Below, one piece after another: positions 25,901 through 30,523 of a stretch of 64,000 nucleotides of DNA. The DNA is from Symbiodinium natans (Eukaryota; Sar; Dinophyceae; Suessiales; Symbiodiniaceae). The position numbers and the translations under genes were made by a program. The notes beneath the pieces were generated by a model. That model was not told where the DNA came from. It made no database searches and was given only the letters and a program-made list of their open reading frames with translations. The number at the start of each line of letters is the position of its first letter. Position 1 is the stretch's first letter. Where the stretch lies: positions 611,001 through 675,000 of the forward strand of contig CAJNDS010002001.1 of NCBI GenBank assembly GCA_905221605.1, given 5' to 3'.

Positions 25901-28900
25901 TACCCGTCATGTACGGTGGGGATATGAAAGAGGCATTTGAATAACGAGCATACCAATTGGACACCCCGCAACAAAATGTACAACCCGTCCATCATGAAAC
26001 CCAAGGCCCTAAACCGTTCAGGGTTTCGGCTTTAGGGGTTTAGGGTTTGGGGTTTAGGGTTTAGGGGTGTAGGTTAGGGTTCAGGGATGTAAGCCCTATA
26101 CACCATGACCCTAAACTCTATACCTATACCCCATGTGGGGAAGGATCCAGAAAGCAATTCGCTCAGGGTGCATACACCTAGGAAGAAAATATGGGGGTTT
26201 CCGAATTTCGGGGTACCTTCTTGGGGTCCTCATTTTAAGGGGATCCTGCTATTAGGATTACATATTGGGGGTTCCACATTTTCGTACACCCCCATATGGG
26301 TGTGTCCTGATCTGTCGACCTTCAGTCCAAGATGCACCGTCAAGACCTTGCCTCCCCTTGTTGAAGGGTTTTAGGTTTAAGTTTAGGGTGTAGGGTTTAG
26401 GGCCAGTTTAGGGTTTAGGGTTTAGGGTTTAGGGTTTAGGGTTACCCGACCCTCATCAGGCCCCCCTGCGCCACGCAAAGCGTGTCGATGTCGGAACCCG
26501 GATTGATAAGTCCCAACCTGCACAGGCGGTTGAGGGTTTAGGGTTTAGGGTTTAGATTTAAGGTTTTAGGGTTTAGGGCCTAGGGTTGGTTTAGGGTTTA
26601 GACTTTCGAGTTTGGCTGCATTTGGGCCCCCTTGTGAGAAGATAAGGGTCGCGCGCGCCCAGAGGGGCCCTCTCTAGAAGAACTCCCATTCAGGGTTTAG
26701 GGTTTAGGGTTTAGGGTTTAGGGTTTAGGGTTTCGGGTTTAGGGTGCATCATGCCGGAGGTTGGGAAATAATGGGTTTGCCTTGGGCCTACATGGATCAG
26801 AAGCCCCATGCCACTCTACATCCCAAAGCTCCTAAACCCTCAAACCCTAAACCCTAAACCCTAAACCCTAAACCCCACCTGGGTCCCAGATTTCAGGGAT
26901 GGCTTCGGCGGTTCAGGTCATAGCATCCAATCCCACCCCACCCTAACGGACCCACCCTAAACCTCTACCCCACCCGAAACCCTAAACCCTAAACCCTAAA
27001 CCCTAAGCCCTAAACCCTAAACCCTAAACCTCTACCCCACCCAAAACCCTGAATCCGAAAACCCTGAATCCTAAACCCTCAACCCTCCCAAATTGAGACC
27101 CAACCTTGCCTGAGGCGTTGGGTAGGGTTAGGATTTGTAGTACAAGAAGATGTGAACTAGCTACGGTGAGGGTTTCGGGTTTAGGGTTTATGGTTTAGGG
27201 GACTTGCCGCCCAAGCTCTTCTGCATGTTACCCAAGCTTTTATTGGCTTCGCAACCTGGTTTGGGATAGGACCCTAAACCCTAAACCTATCGAAACGCGA
27301 TGATGCTAGCCTTCAAGCGATTTCTGGTTTCGGGCTTCGCGTCCTGTATGAGCCAAAGGTGAAGATCTTGGCTCCCGCGGTGCGAGCCAGCTCCTCCTTT
27401 AATCGCAGGCTCACACGAGTTTAGGGCATAGTAGGGCCCCAGGGCTCAGGGTGGGGGGGGCGGGTGGTTTTAGGGTTTAGGGTTTAGGGTTTACCACATA
27501 AACATAAGGATCCTACTATTGGGGTATAAGGGTCCCCTATAAGGGGGATTCCGAAAAAAAAACCTGTTTGTAGGATCCTTCTGTTTAGGTGGCCTTTTGG
27601 ACCCCCACATAGGGCCCCAAACCCTAAACCCTAAACCCTAAATCCCACACCCTGCCTCCTAAAACCCTAAACCCTAAGCCCCAAAATAGCCATAAACCCT
27701 AAACCCTAAACCCTAAACCCTAAACCCTAAACCCTAAACCCTAAACCCTAAACCCCGTGCCCCAAACCCTAAGCCCTGGGGCTTCGGGGGTATGACCTTG
27801 CCCTGCAAGGCTCGGTATACGCGAAGCCCAGTGGCTTGTGGTTTTGGGGCGCGAGGTTCGGGATTCGTTTTAGCGTTTCACATCCTGGAGCGTTCAAAAA
27901 AAAACCAAGGCCCCTCAGCCCTGCGTCCTAAACCCTCAGCCCTGAGCCCTAAGCCCTGAACCCCAAACCCTAAACCCCAAGCAGCCCAAGCACTAAACCC
28001 TGAAACATGAACTTCTCAGGTTGTTTTTTTGCTTTAATTGTACTTAACTAAGGTGCTGGTTCATCTTTAGGGGGGGTGTGTTGAGGCTAAACGCTGCAGG
28101 GTTTGGGGCTTAGGGATTAGGGTTCAGGGCCCAGCTCGACCCCAAGGCCTGTAGTTGCCTAAGCAGCCCTTACCTTGAGGACCAAAGGAACCCCCAAAAT
28201 TGGGATCGGATACTCTGTGCTCGTATAAGTCCTGTTAAGGTGATATGACCTGTTAAGGTGACATGAACATAAACCTTTTGGGGTTCAGCTGGTCGCCAAG
28301 GTATACTGTAGGAGGTTGAACAAACTACCAAAGCCCCCAAGTCCTTAAGGGCCCGTCGAACCCCTAGGTACGTAGTTGGAATGCAGCGCGAGCTGCCAAG
28401 AAGGTGCACTTAGAACCTGACTAAGGTTTGCCTTGAGCTTTCAAGAAAGCCACAAAACCCGAAAACCTCCATCTTTGTGCCTTTTAGCATGTAGGGTTTG
28501 GGGTTTCGGGAATCCCGACAGCTCAATGCGCAAGCGTGCTCCTGACCCTGGGCCACGCAGACCTGCGGGGATCTTTAAGGGCTGGGGGCTTTGGGCTTCA
28601 GAGCTTCGGGTTTCGGGCTTGTGGGTATGGGACCTACATCCTATGAACCACAAGACCTAAGGCCGTAAAGTCCTTCTAACGCCCTAGCAATTACGAATAC
28701 CGAGCTGGGCTAAACCCTAAACCCTCAACCCCGAGTTAATCTCAGCGCGACCTAAACCCTGATGAGCCCTATAAAGGTCTACTTGGTGAACAGGCTACAC
28801 TTTATTCCCCGAGTGTACAAGACGACTACAACACAGGGGGTTGCAAAAACACCCCATGTTGCATCTATTCATCCGATCTAGGGTTATCGTTTTTCTTCTT

Positions 28901-29337
28901 ATCGTTTTACAGATTTTGATGGAACCAGCCTACAACTTCATGGCTTAGAAACGAAAGTTTCTGTGAGAAAACGCCGAGATTTGTATTAATTTGTAGTACA
29001 AGCTTATCGTACTTTTCAGGATTGTGGGCTTCAGGGCACTAAGCCCACGGGTCTTACCTCCGGTAGTTGCGAGTAAACGGTGGTCTGCGTTGAGGATCTA
29101 GGGTCATCATCCGTGGCTGAGGATCTTTGTGATATGGGAATGTAGGGTTTCCTTTTACTACACACCCTAAACCCCAAACCCTAAACCCGAAACCCTAACC
29201 CTAAACCCTAAACCCTAAACCCTAAACCCTAAACCCTAAACCCTAAACCCTAAGCCTAAATCCTCATCCCCGACCTCCTGAACCCACTGGAGGACAATGC
29301 GCCGGAGCTCGACCAGCACGGCCGCCCGGAACCGCAT
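1849..29337 (-). CDS. nuclear poly(A) polymerase gene, overall span (about 20 small exons, 3' end outside window)
   Basis: This is the span of one intron-rich gene; exons are listed separately. The enzyme adds poly(A) tails to cleaved mRNA 3' ends in the nucleus. Read in minus-strand order, the exons give the family's landmarks in the right sequence: [15 protein letters not shown] (two catalytic Asp; the family usually has GADID), [23 protein letters not shown] (third catalytic Asp), [56 protein letters not shown] and KWTGWIE. Nearly every junction is in phase with a GT, GC or GA donor and an AG acceptor, typical of dinoflagellates. About 1 kb of coding DNA is spread over 27.5 kb. Missing or unresolved: the first exon or exons, the short stretch after [12 protein letters not shown] (family NSTYNV), and the C-terminal domain beyond position 1. 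Family assignment is very secure; completeness is not. Confidence 0.93.
2331..2585 (-). pseudogene. decayed coding island with LVHCN motif
   Basis: Two minus-strand frames overlap here, and neither is convincing alone. One reads [13 protein letters not shown]. The island at 11,657-11,845 has DLVHCNAL in the same orientation, and the DNA around GTTGCAATG is similar. I read both as fragments of one repeated coding unit lying in introns of the polymerase gene; this copy has at least one frame break. Confidence 0.3.
2902..3040. repeat. CCCTAAA array
   Basis: About 20 units with two shortened CCCTAA units; in a poly(A) polymerase intron. Confidence 0.96.
3540..3638. mobile_element. family G short inverted-repeat element, copy 1
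   Basis: CTATTTACTTAAGAACCCCC at the left; GAGTCTTAAGCAATTGGTATG at the right; core CCCTATGTTACACTTGTAAGGAA. Confidence 0.7.
3922..3988 (-). CDS. poly(A) polymerase exon: [16 protein letters not shown]
   Basis: After ATGCAG| it completes Arg and reads [20 protein letters not shown], then PQ, ending at a GC donor (CAG|GCGACG). The family has FFxxYKxYLxIxVxA. The next exon joins in phase. Confidence 0.85.
3989..5645. other. intron with LINE relic and TTTAGGG arrays
   Basis: Besides the LINE fragment it carries a TTTAGGG array at 3998-4046, scattered CCCTAAA units around 5040-5070, short TTTAGGG blocks at 5170-5230, and a family-G half copy at 5254-5315. Confidence 0.55.
4062..4556 (-). mobile_element. 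LINE-type endonuclease (EEP domain) fragment
   Basis: The minus-strand frame contains [10 protein letters not shown], then [26 protein letters not shown] and GANHWALS. These are the last three catalytic motifs (GDxN, SxxD, xH) of the exonuclease-endonuclease-phosphatase fold of non-LTR retrotransposons, where the enzyme nicks target DNA. There is no start, no first catalytic motif and no reverse transcriptase beside it, so this is a 5'- and 3'-truncated relic. It sits in the 3,989-5,645 intron on the gene's own strand. A stop codon precedes it at the upstream edge. Confidence 0.78.
5646..5683 (-). CDS. poly(A) polymerase exon: [12 protein letters not shown]
   Basis: Twelve codons after ATCCAG|; the split Arg codon ends at a GC donor (AG|GCTCAT). 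It corresponds to the family's xxxWxxLF segment. Phase to both neighbours is exact. Confidence 0.78.
5684..7522. other. intron: low-complexity and short repeats
   Basis: Contains an unassigned open stretch at 5941-6156, an 18-bp G run near 6417-6434, a C-rich tract at 7020-7130 and sparse CCCTAAA units. The proline-rich open frames at 6.8-7.2 kb are products of the C runs. A possible minus-strand exon ([17 protein letters not shown]) follows TTTTAG| near 7,405. Confidence 0.5.
7523..7577 (-). CDS. poly(A) polymerase exon: [18 protein letters not shown]
   Basis: Eighteen codons between GGCCAG| and a GT donor (CAG|GTCCGC). It matches the family's STxxVMxxEFxRGxxI segment. A short exon carrying the NV motif before it was not found. 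Confidence 0.75.
7590..7688. mobile_element. family I short inverted-repeat element, copy 1
   Basis: Ends are GGTTTACGAAAATAGGGG and its near-complement CCCCTATTTTCGTAAAC, about 100 bp apart. Internal blocks GGGGTCCTTATT and GGGGTCTAATTTT recur in the copies at 12.67 and 26.19 kb. Confidence 0.7.
8566..8964 (-). CDS. unrecognised open frame, possible exon
   Basis: A 132-codon minus-strand frame with a mixed, protein-like centre ([15 protein letters not shown]) and a hydrophobic end that is partly a CA/TG repeat. There is no family match I can name. It lies where the polymerase transcript has an intron, so it is either a relic of another gene or chance. Confidence 0.2.
   Translation of the reverse strand: MCPSGGGTTFSVPQAKVGCDPRCSSLRPSPHVNHGPEQSGSTMLLKKDCCELTAERMSEKDWSSMWESFAADRCTMTEDTDNVPTSRHDLLQQSQAEASSALVFVVFHALSICVSVCVWGVGSSRFRSSAVS
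9233..9365. repeat. CCCTAAA interstitial telomeric array
   Basis: About 18 nearly perfect CCCTAAA heptamers, with one CCCTAA and one CCCTACA variant. Confidence 0.97.
9588..9729 (-). CDS. unrecognised exon next to an E-family element
   Basis: Follows the acceptor CTATTTAG| at the end of the E element and reads [20 protein letters not shown], then about 26 more residues to a stop. The sequence looks like protein, but I cannot name the family. The 11-bp sequence CTTCCGAGTAA occurs at 9701-9711 inside it and again at 9837-9847 beyond the element, as if an insertion duplicated its target. Confidence 0.4.
9718..9820. mobile_element. family E short inverted-repeat element, copy 1
   Basis: Ends GGGTCAATGTACCTAAATAG and CACATGGACCC are imperfect inverted repeats (consensus GGGTCCATGTACCT). 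Internal blocks (AATACGTG, AAGTACCTCCT, GGACTTTGG) match copies at 49.8 kb (opposite orientation) and 58.1 kb. Confidence 0.75.
10109..10178 (-). CDS. poly(A) polymerase exon: [14 protein letters not shown]
   Basis: Reads [18 protein letters not shown], then PLSST, after the acceptor GCGAAG|. The family has PxDRxHLMPIITPAYPxxNST. An in-frame continuation runs to a stop near 10,073, so the 3' end (a GA donor after ACTG is my choice) is uncertain. The acceptor sits in an 8-bp repeat flanking a long TTTAGGG array. Confidence 0.93.
10187..10352. repeat. TTTAGGG array beside a polymerase exon, flanked by 8-bp direct repeats
   Basis: About 23 TTTAGGG heptamers with two TTTCGGG units. CCTTCGCT occurs just before (10178-10185) and just after (10355-10362) the array. 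On the minus strand the inner copy holds the acceptor GCGAAG| of the [11 protein letters not shown] exon. Confidence 0.9.
10617..10770. repeat. CCCTAAA array with CCCTAGA variants
   Basis: Roughly 20 units, including a run of three CCCTAGA. Lies in the intron between the MNFKIWNPK and [11 protein letters not shown] exons. Confidence 0.95.
10980..11097. repeat. CCCTAAA array
   Basis: About 16 units, mostly perfect, ending just before the MNFKIWNPK exon. A TTTAGGG array of the opposite orientation follows at 11,200-11,286 on the other side of that exon. Confidence 0.95.
11114..11149 (-). CDS. poly(A) polymerase exon: MNFKIWNPK
   Basis: Reads [12 protein letters not shown] with a GT donor (AAG|GTCCCG). 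It joins in phase to [11 protein letters not shown], giving the family's FxVWxPxxxPxDRxHLMP. The 5' boundary is less certain. Confidence 0.8.
11657..11845 (-). pseudogene. fragment resembling the RapZ C-terminal / GRHRSVA domain
   Basis: One minus-strand frame reads [20 protein letters not shown] and then [17 protein letters not shown] before a stop. The NRHRSVA motif resembles the GxHRSV motif of the C-terminal RapZ-type domain, which I recall as common in dinoflagellate proteins. It lies in a poly(A) polymerase intron on the same strand, so it is more likely a copied fragment than an exon of that gene. A longer open frame (11,629-11,913) in another phase is probably its shadow. Confidence 0.4.
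12665..12769. mobile_element. family I short inverted-repeat element, copy 2
   Basis: GGTTTCCGAAATAAGGGG at the left end mirrors CCCTTATTCTCGTAAACC at the right. It shares internal blocks with the copies at 7.59 and 26.19 kb. Confidence 0.7.
12962..13042. repeat. CCCTAAA array
   Basis: About 11 perfect heptamers just downstream (gene sense) of the WEWKNPV exon. Confidence 0.96.
13072..13123 (-). CDS. poly(A) polymerase exon: WEWKNPVAL
   Basis: After GTTCAG| it completes Arg and reads [17 protein letters not shown], equivalent to the family's WxWPxPVxL. The 3' boundary is unresolved: no donor gives a perfect phase to the next exon. Confidence 0.85.
13426..14372. repeat. long TG/TGTGTC microsatellite
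   Basis: Begins with GTGC units, then more than 30 TGTGTC hexamers, and grades through GTGTGTCTC to GGGT and GT units. All three plus-strand frames and one minus frame stay open through it, which is what such a repeat does. It lies in the intron between the WEWKNPV and LYPYYN exons. Confidence 0.97.
14824..14883 (-). CDS. poly(A) polymerase exon: [18 protein letters not shown]
   Basis: Begins after TCTAGAG|, completes Gln and reads [19 protein letters not shown]. The family has QLYPNAxxxxLxxxFFxxY. The GT donor splits an Arg codon (AG|GTCGGC). Confidence 0.92.
15411..15536. repeat. 8-bp variant telomere-like array (CACCCTAA)
   Basis: Around 15 tandem copies of ACACCCTA/CACCCTAA with two ACACCGTA units, abutting canonical 7-bp CCCTAAA. 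The unit length is 8, not 7, so it was amplified as its own repeat. Confidence 0.93.
15668..15865. repeat. CCCTAAA array
   Basis: Over 20 heptamers in two blocks separated by AAAAACAAAAGCC-like spacers. It ends 11 bp from the LGFFGGITW exon. Confidence 0.95.
15877..15930 (-). CDS. poly(A) polymerase exon: [17 protein letters not shown]
   Basis: Starts after GACAAG|, completes Val and reads [17 protein letters not shown], ending at a GC donor (CA|GCCTTG). The family has LGFLGGVxWAxLVARVCQ. It is flanked on its 3' side by more than 200 bp of CCCTAAA array. Confidence 0.95.
15945..16080. repeat. TTTAGGG array with CTTAGGG and TGTAGGG variants
   Basis: About 18 units of opposite orientation to the array on the other side of the LGFFGG exon, so the exon is bracketed by inverted telomere-like arrays. 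Confidence 0.95.
16216..16295. mobile_element. family F short repeat, copy 1
   Basis: Shares TTAGTTGTCCAGTAACC and GGTTAACCTTTGGGATTATA with copies at 18,359-18,460 and 47,250-47,372. Confidence 0.65.
16299..16400. mobile_element. family G short inverted-repeat element, copy 3
   Basis: Ends CTATGTGCTTAAGAACCCACC and GGGGTTCTTACACAAATAG are inverted. The core CCCTATACTACCCTTATAAGGAA matches copies at 3.54 and 21.39 kb. Confidence 0.7.
16587..16660. repeat. TTTAGGG array
   Basis: About 10 perfect heptamers. The flanks AACGTGGA and TCCACGTT are inverted, not direct, repeats. Confidence 0.95.
17251..17313 (-). CDS. poly(A) polymerase exon: [13 protein letters not shown]
   Basis: After TCGAAG| it completes the split Arg and reads [20 protein letters not shown], then leaves two bases of a Val codon at a GT donor (AACGT|GTCG). 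This is the family's signature stretch on the central domain. Confidence 0.96.
17517..17605. repeat. CCCTAAA array
   Basis: About 12 units in the intron upstream of the VKIWAKRRG exon. Confidence 0.95.
18205..18269 (-). CDS. poly(A) polymerase exon: VRSLNGCRV
   Basis: Reads [20 protein letters not shown], then E, after the acceptor TGTTAG|, and ends inside an Arg codon at a GC donor (GAGAG|GCCCCC). It is one of the most conserved poly(A) polymerase segments. Confidence 0.95.
18359..18460. mobile_element. family F short repeat, copy 2
   Basis: TTAGTTGTCCAGTGCCC, then GGTTAACCTTTGGGATTATA and GGCATTCTATTACCCC, as in copy 1. Confidence 0.65.
19061..19085 (-). CDS. poly(A) polymerase micro-exon: LKNLDDKT
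   Basis: A 25-bp exon between CCCGAG| and a GC donor (ACG|GCACGG). It supplies LKNLDDKT, which joins in frame to VRSLNGCRV in the next exon. The family has NLDxKTVRSLNG contiguous, so the fit is exact despite the tiny size. Confidence 0.85.
19790..20045. repeat. mixed CCCTAAA/CCCCAAA array
   Basis: About 250 bp of heptamers in which CCCCAAA and CCCTAAA alternate. It ends next to the IPEDLE exon. Confidence 0.93.
20061..20110 (-). CDS. poly(A) polymerase exon: IPEDLE
   Basis: Reads [16 protein letters not shown] after the acceptor CCGCAG|, equivalent to the family's IPEDLDLxDDxLL. A GT donor (GGAGT|GTTTGG) leaves phase 2, which the next exon completes. A TTTCGGG/TTTAGGG array lies just upstream of the acceptor. 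Confidence 0.9.
20113..20218. repeat. TTTCGGG then TTTAGGG array
   Basis: Four TTTCGGG units lead into about 11 TTTAGGG units. It starts 3 bp from the IPEDLE exon, so this array must supply sequence next to that exon's 3' splice site. Confidence 0.95.
20520..20945. repeat. TTGC[A/G]AATTTTTTGC-rich irregular repeat island
   Basis: TTGCAAAT, TTGCGAA and GCAGATTTTTTGCGA recur on the plus strand to about 20,730 and appear as their complements (CTGCAAAAAATCTGCAA) after 20,800, giving a loose inverted structure. Both strands have open frames of 120-150 codons, a by-product of this composition. GC content is visibly lower than in the neighbours. Confidence 0.7.
21392..21497. mobile_element. family G short inverted-repeat element, copy 4
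   Basis: CTATTTGCTTAAGAAGCCCCC at the left mirrors GGAGGGTTCTTAAGCAATTCGTAG at the right. The core CCCTATATTACTCTTATAAGGAA matches the other copies. Confidence 0.75.
21595..21672. repeat. CCCTAAA array
   Basis: About 11 heptamers. Confidence 0.95.
21939..21998 (-). CDS. poly(A) polymerase exon: third catalytic Asp ([11 protein letters not shown])
   Basis: Reads [20 protein letters not shown] between the acceptor GGGTAG| and the donor GAG|GTTGGG. The Asp of EID is the third catalytic aspartate of the polymerase. Sixty bases, phase 0 at both ends. Confidence 0.95.
21999..23027. other. intron: TTTAGGG arrays and family D element
   Basis: TTTAGGG arrays at 22,672-22,740 and 22,845-22,940. A short element at 22,510-22,590 (ATGTAGTTCCTTTTTGGGG to CTACATGGGAGCC) resembles 53,445-53,520 and 63,914-63,960. 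Confidence 0.55.
22845..22940. repeat. TTTAGGG array
   Basis: About 14 perfect heptamers in the intron downstream of the [12 protein letters not shown] exon. Confidence 0.96.
23028..23087 (-). CDS. poly(A) polymerase exon: [12 protein letters not shown]
   Basis: Twenty codons, [20 protein letters not shown], follow the acceptor CAGAG|. The family has LxxVxDAxVPxIK here. A GC donor (AAG|GCCCCG) gives the right spacing to the next exon; the alternative GT donor 12 bp on would add four residues. Confidence 0.92.
23350..23412. repeat. TTTAGGG array
   Basis: Nine perfect heptamers. Confidence 0.95.
23765..23888. mobile_element. family C short element with internal telomere-like array
   Basis: GCCTAGGCATAAAAGGGCACCC begins it and AAATAGGGGCCTACTCCG ends it. 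Same plan as the element proven by frame at 54,546-54,680, including an inserted CCCTAAA block. Confidence 0.6.
24976..25089. mobile_element. family A short inverted-repeat element, copy 1
   Basis: CTTGGTAGCCCAGTGGT at the left and ACCACTGGGCTGCCAAG at the right are inverted repeats, 114 bp in all. It is flanked by an imperfect direct repeat of about 22 bp, AAGTAACACCCC plus a C-rich tail. Confidence 0.8.
25124..25225. repeat. CCCTAAA array
   Basis: About 14 units with CCCTAAG variants, ending next to the NVTRESFF exon. Confidence 0.95.
25236..25287 (-). CDS. poly(A) polymerase exon: NVTRESFF
   Basis: Starts after CCTAG| and reads [17 protein letters not shown], matching the family's HVxRxDFF segment after the catalytic loop. 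The GT donor is CAG|GTGTTG. Phase is exact on both sides. Confidence 0.9.
25464..25565. mobile_element. family H 102-bp element, copy 1
   Basis: From CTTAGGAGGGTAG to AGCACCACAAAG. It is nearly identical to copies at 46.9, 50.0 and 53.1 kb, all in the same orientation. Read on the minus strand it has an intron-like 3' end (CTACCCTCCTAAG). Confidence 0.85.
26190..26296. mobile_element. family I short inverted-repeat element, copy 3
   Basis: ATATGGGGGTTTCCGAATTTCGG at the left and TTTTCGTACACCCCCATAT at the right form the inverted ends. Confidence 0.72.
26455..26517 (-). CDS. poly(A) polymerase exon: catalytic GSDID
   Basis: Begins after GTGCAG| and completes the split Arg codon, then reads [20 protein letters not shown]. 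The DxD pair supplies two of the three metal-binding aspartates. Serine replaces the usual Ala in GADID. The donor is a GA (AT|GAGGG), which puts the Met codon across the junction with the next exon. Confidence 0.94.
26518..27343. other. intron: short arrays
   Basis: TTTAGGG at 26,530-26,560 and 26,693-26,745; CCCTAAA at 26,840-26,875 and 26,980-27,030. No exon recognised in the unique parts. Confidence 0.55.
27344..27396 (-). CDS. poly(A) polymerase exon: FTFGSYR
   Basis: Reads [17 protein letters not shown] and ends inside the next Arg codon (AG|GACGCG, a GA donor). The FGS pair is the conserved start of the nucleotidyltransferase active site. The left boundary is uncertain: the frame stays open a little further (VSLRLK) to 27,414. 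Confidence 0.9.
27415..29274. other. intron, including an AT-richer island at 28,780-29,090
   Basis: A decayed element at 28,176-28,290 (CCCAAAATTGGGATC, GTTAAGGTGATATGACC) resembles 56,180-56,330. From 28,780 to 29,090 the sequence is richer in A and T than its surroundings and free of telomere-like units. A CCCTAAA array occupies 29,185-29,255. Confidence 0.5.
27690..27760. repeat. CCCTAAA array
   Basis: About ten heptamers in the intron upstream of the FTFGSYR exon. Confidence 0.95.
29275..29337 (-). CDS. poly(A) polymerase exon: N-terminal helix
   Basis: Twenty-one codons read [20 protein letters not shown] plus E, the helix that precedes the nucleotidyltransferase fold in poly(A) polymerases (family pattern R-x-x-VL-x-x-L-x-x-I-V-x-x-W-V). 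The acceptor is GGAAAAG|ATG directly after a CCCTAAA array; the likely donor is GAG|GTCGGG. The Met may be internal rather than the start. Confidence 0.75.
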
Positions 29338-29344
29338 CTTTTCC

Positions 29345-29450
29345 TTTAGGGTTTAGGGTTTAGGGTTTAGGGTTTAGGGTTTAGGGTTTAGGGTTTAGGG
29401 TTTAGGGTTTAGGGTTTAGGGTTTAGGGTTTAGGGTTTAGGGTTTAGGAG
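29345..29450. repeat. TTTAGGG array
   Basis: Fifteen perfect heptamers between the two most 5' polymerase exons I could place. Confidence 0.97.
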
Positions 29451-29452
29451 AC

Positions 29453-29488
29453 TTCTGGGTTCATTGCTTCGGGTTTTTGAGCTTGCAA
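29453..29488 (-). CDS. possible upstream exon of the poly(A) polymerase gene
   Basis: The minus strand reads LQAQKPEAMNPE and then a GT donor (GAA|GTCTCC) that opens into a 29.35-29.45 kb telomere-like array. The phase fits the next exon at 29,337. The residues are not diagnostic, so this rests on phase and position only. Confidence 0.35.
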
Positions 29489-30119
29489 GAGGGTGTAGGC
29501 TTCTTACCCACGGCTCTAAAACATCTTTTTGTTGGGAGTCCCTAAGACCCGAAACCCCAAACCCCAAACCCTAAACCCTAAACCCTAGGCCCTAAACCCT
29601 AACCCTTTTTGGGGGCTTTGGGTTTTACAAGCTGTGGGGGCTTGGGGTTAGGTTTAGGGATACGGACTGGCTTATTTTGGGTTGAAGTAAAGTGTTTCGG
29701 GGGCGATTCTCAGGCAGCGTCGTAATCCCTCACAGTCTCTAAGCCCCAAGCCCTCAGCCCTAAGCCCTAAACCCAAACCCAACTTCGAAAGCCCAAAGCC
29801 ACTTTCTTCCGAGAAGCTCCTAAAGCTCCTAAGGTCCTAAGCGCGCTGTAGCCCCTATAAGGCCCATAGCACTTAGGGTTTAGAGTATAGGGTTTAGGGT
29901 TTAGGGTCACACACCCTCCAAACCCGGCCCAAACCCAGTTCAGGAACTTGTTCGTAAGTCGTAAGTTTTCGGGGGGGGGGGGGGGGGGGGTGTCCCACTC
30001 CCTAAACCCTAAACCCTGAACCCCCACCAAACTCATCATGGGCGATCTCTCCGCACGACCCTCACGGAGCGAAGCCAAGGCGATGCACGACCACTCTTCA
30101 AGGGCCACTACCAGGGGTC

Positions 30120-30523
30120 CTCTCACTGGCAGCTAAATTGTAGAATTGATGTGGACAGCGCCGTACTCATGTTAGCGCGTGCAACCTGAAAAGGGCGTGC
30201 AACAGCGTGAAGTGGTTGGGAGTCCTTGCAGTTGCTTTTCAAGCAACGCAGCTGCATGTCCCTCGCTTCACCCGTGTCAATACTTGCGTCAGTCTCCTCT
30301 GGTTCCTCTTCAAAACTCGAGAGCATCAAAACTTCCTCTGGTTTCTCTGGCTTTTTTGATGAAGCAATGACGCCTCGGAGCTCGGCGAGAGCACTTCCTC
30401 TGGTTCCGCCTCGGAGGTCGGCAAGAGCGGCATCAAAACTTCCTCTTGCTGCTCTGCGACCTTGGCGAAGAGCCTCCTTGTGGCCCACTCGGCGGTCCAA
30501 GATTCGACGTCCGACTGCGACAC
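30120..30523 (-). pseudogene. unrecognised acidic coding fragment with a frame break
   Basis: After the acceptor GTCGCAG| at 30,524 the minus strand reads SDVESWTAEWATRRLFAKVA and then a Glu-rich stretch with EEVLM and EPEEVL. The frame closes near 30,330, but the next frame continues the same style (PEEVLMLSSFEEEPEE) to a stop at 30,123. A one-base shift between the two halves, or a missed intron, would explain this. I do not recognise the family. It may be the 5' part of the polymerase gene or a separate gene. Confidence 0.35.

Larger units (their letters stand above)
25288..26454. other. intron: family H and I elements, T/G-rich tract
   Basis: Family H copy 1, a TTTTTTG-rich tract at 25,690-25,755, family I copy 3 and TTTAGGG blocks near 26,400-26,445. 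No exon recognised. Confidence 0.55.
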
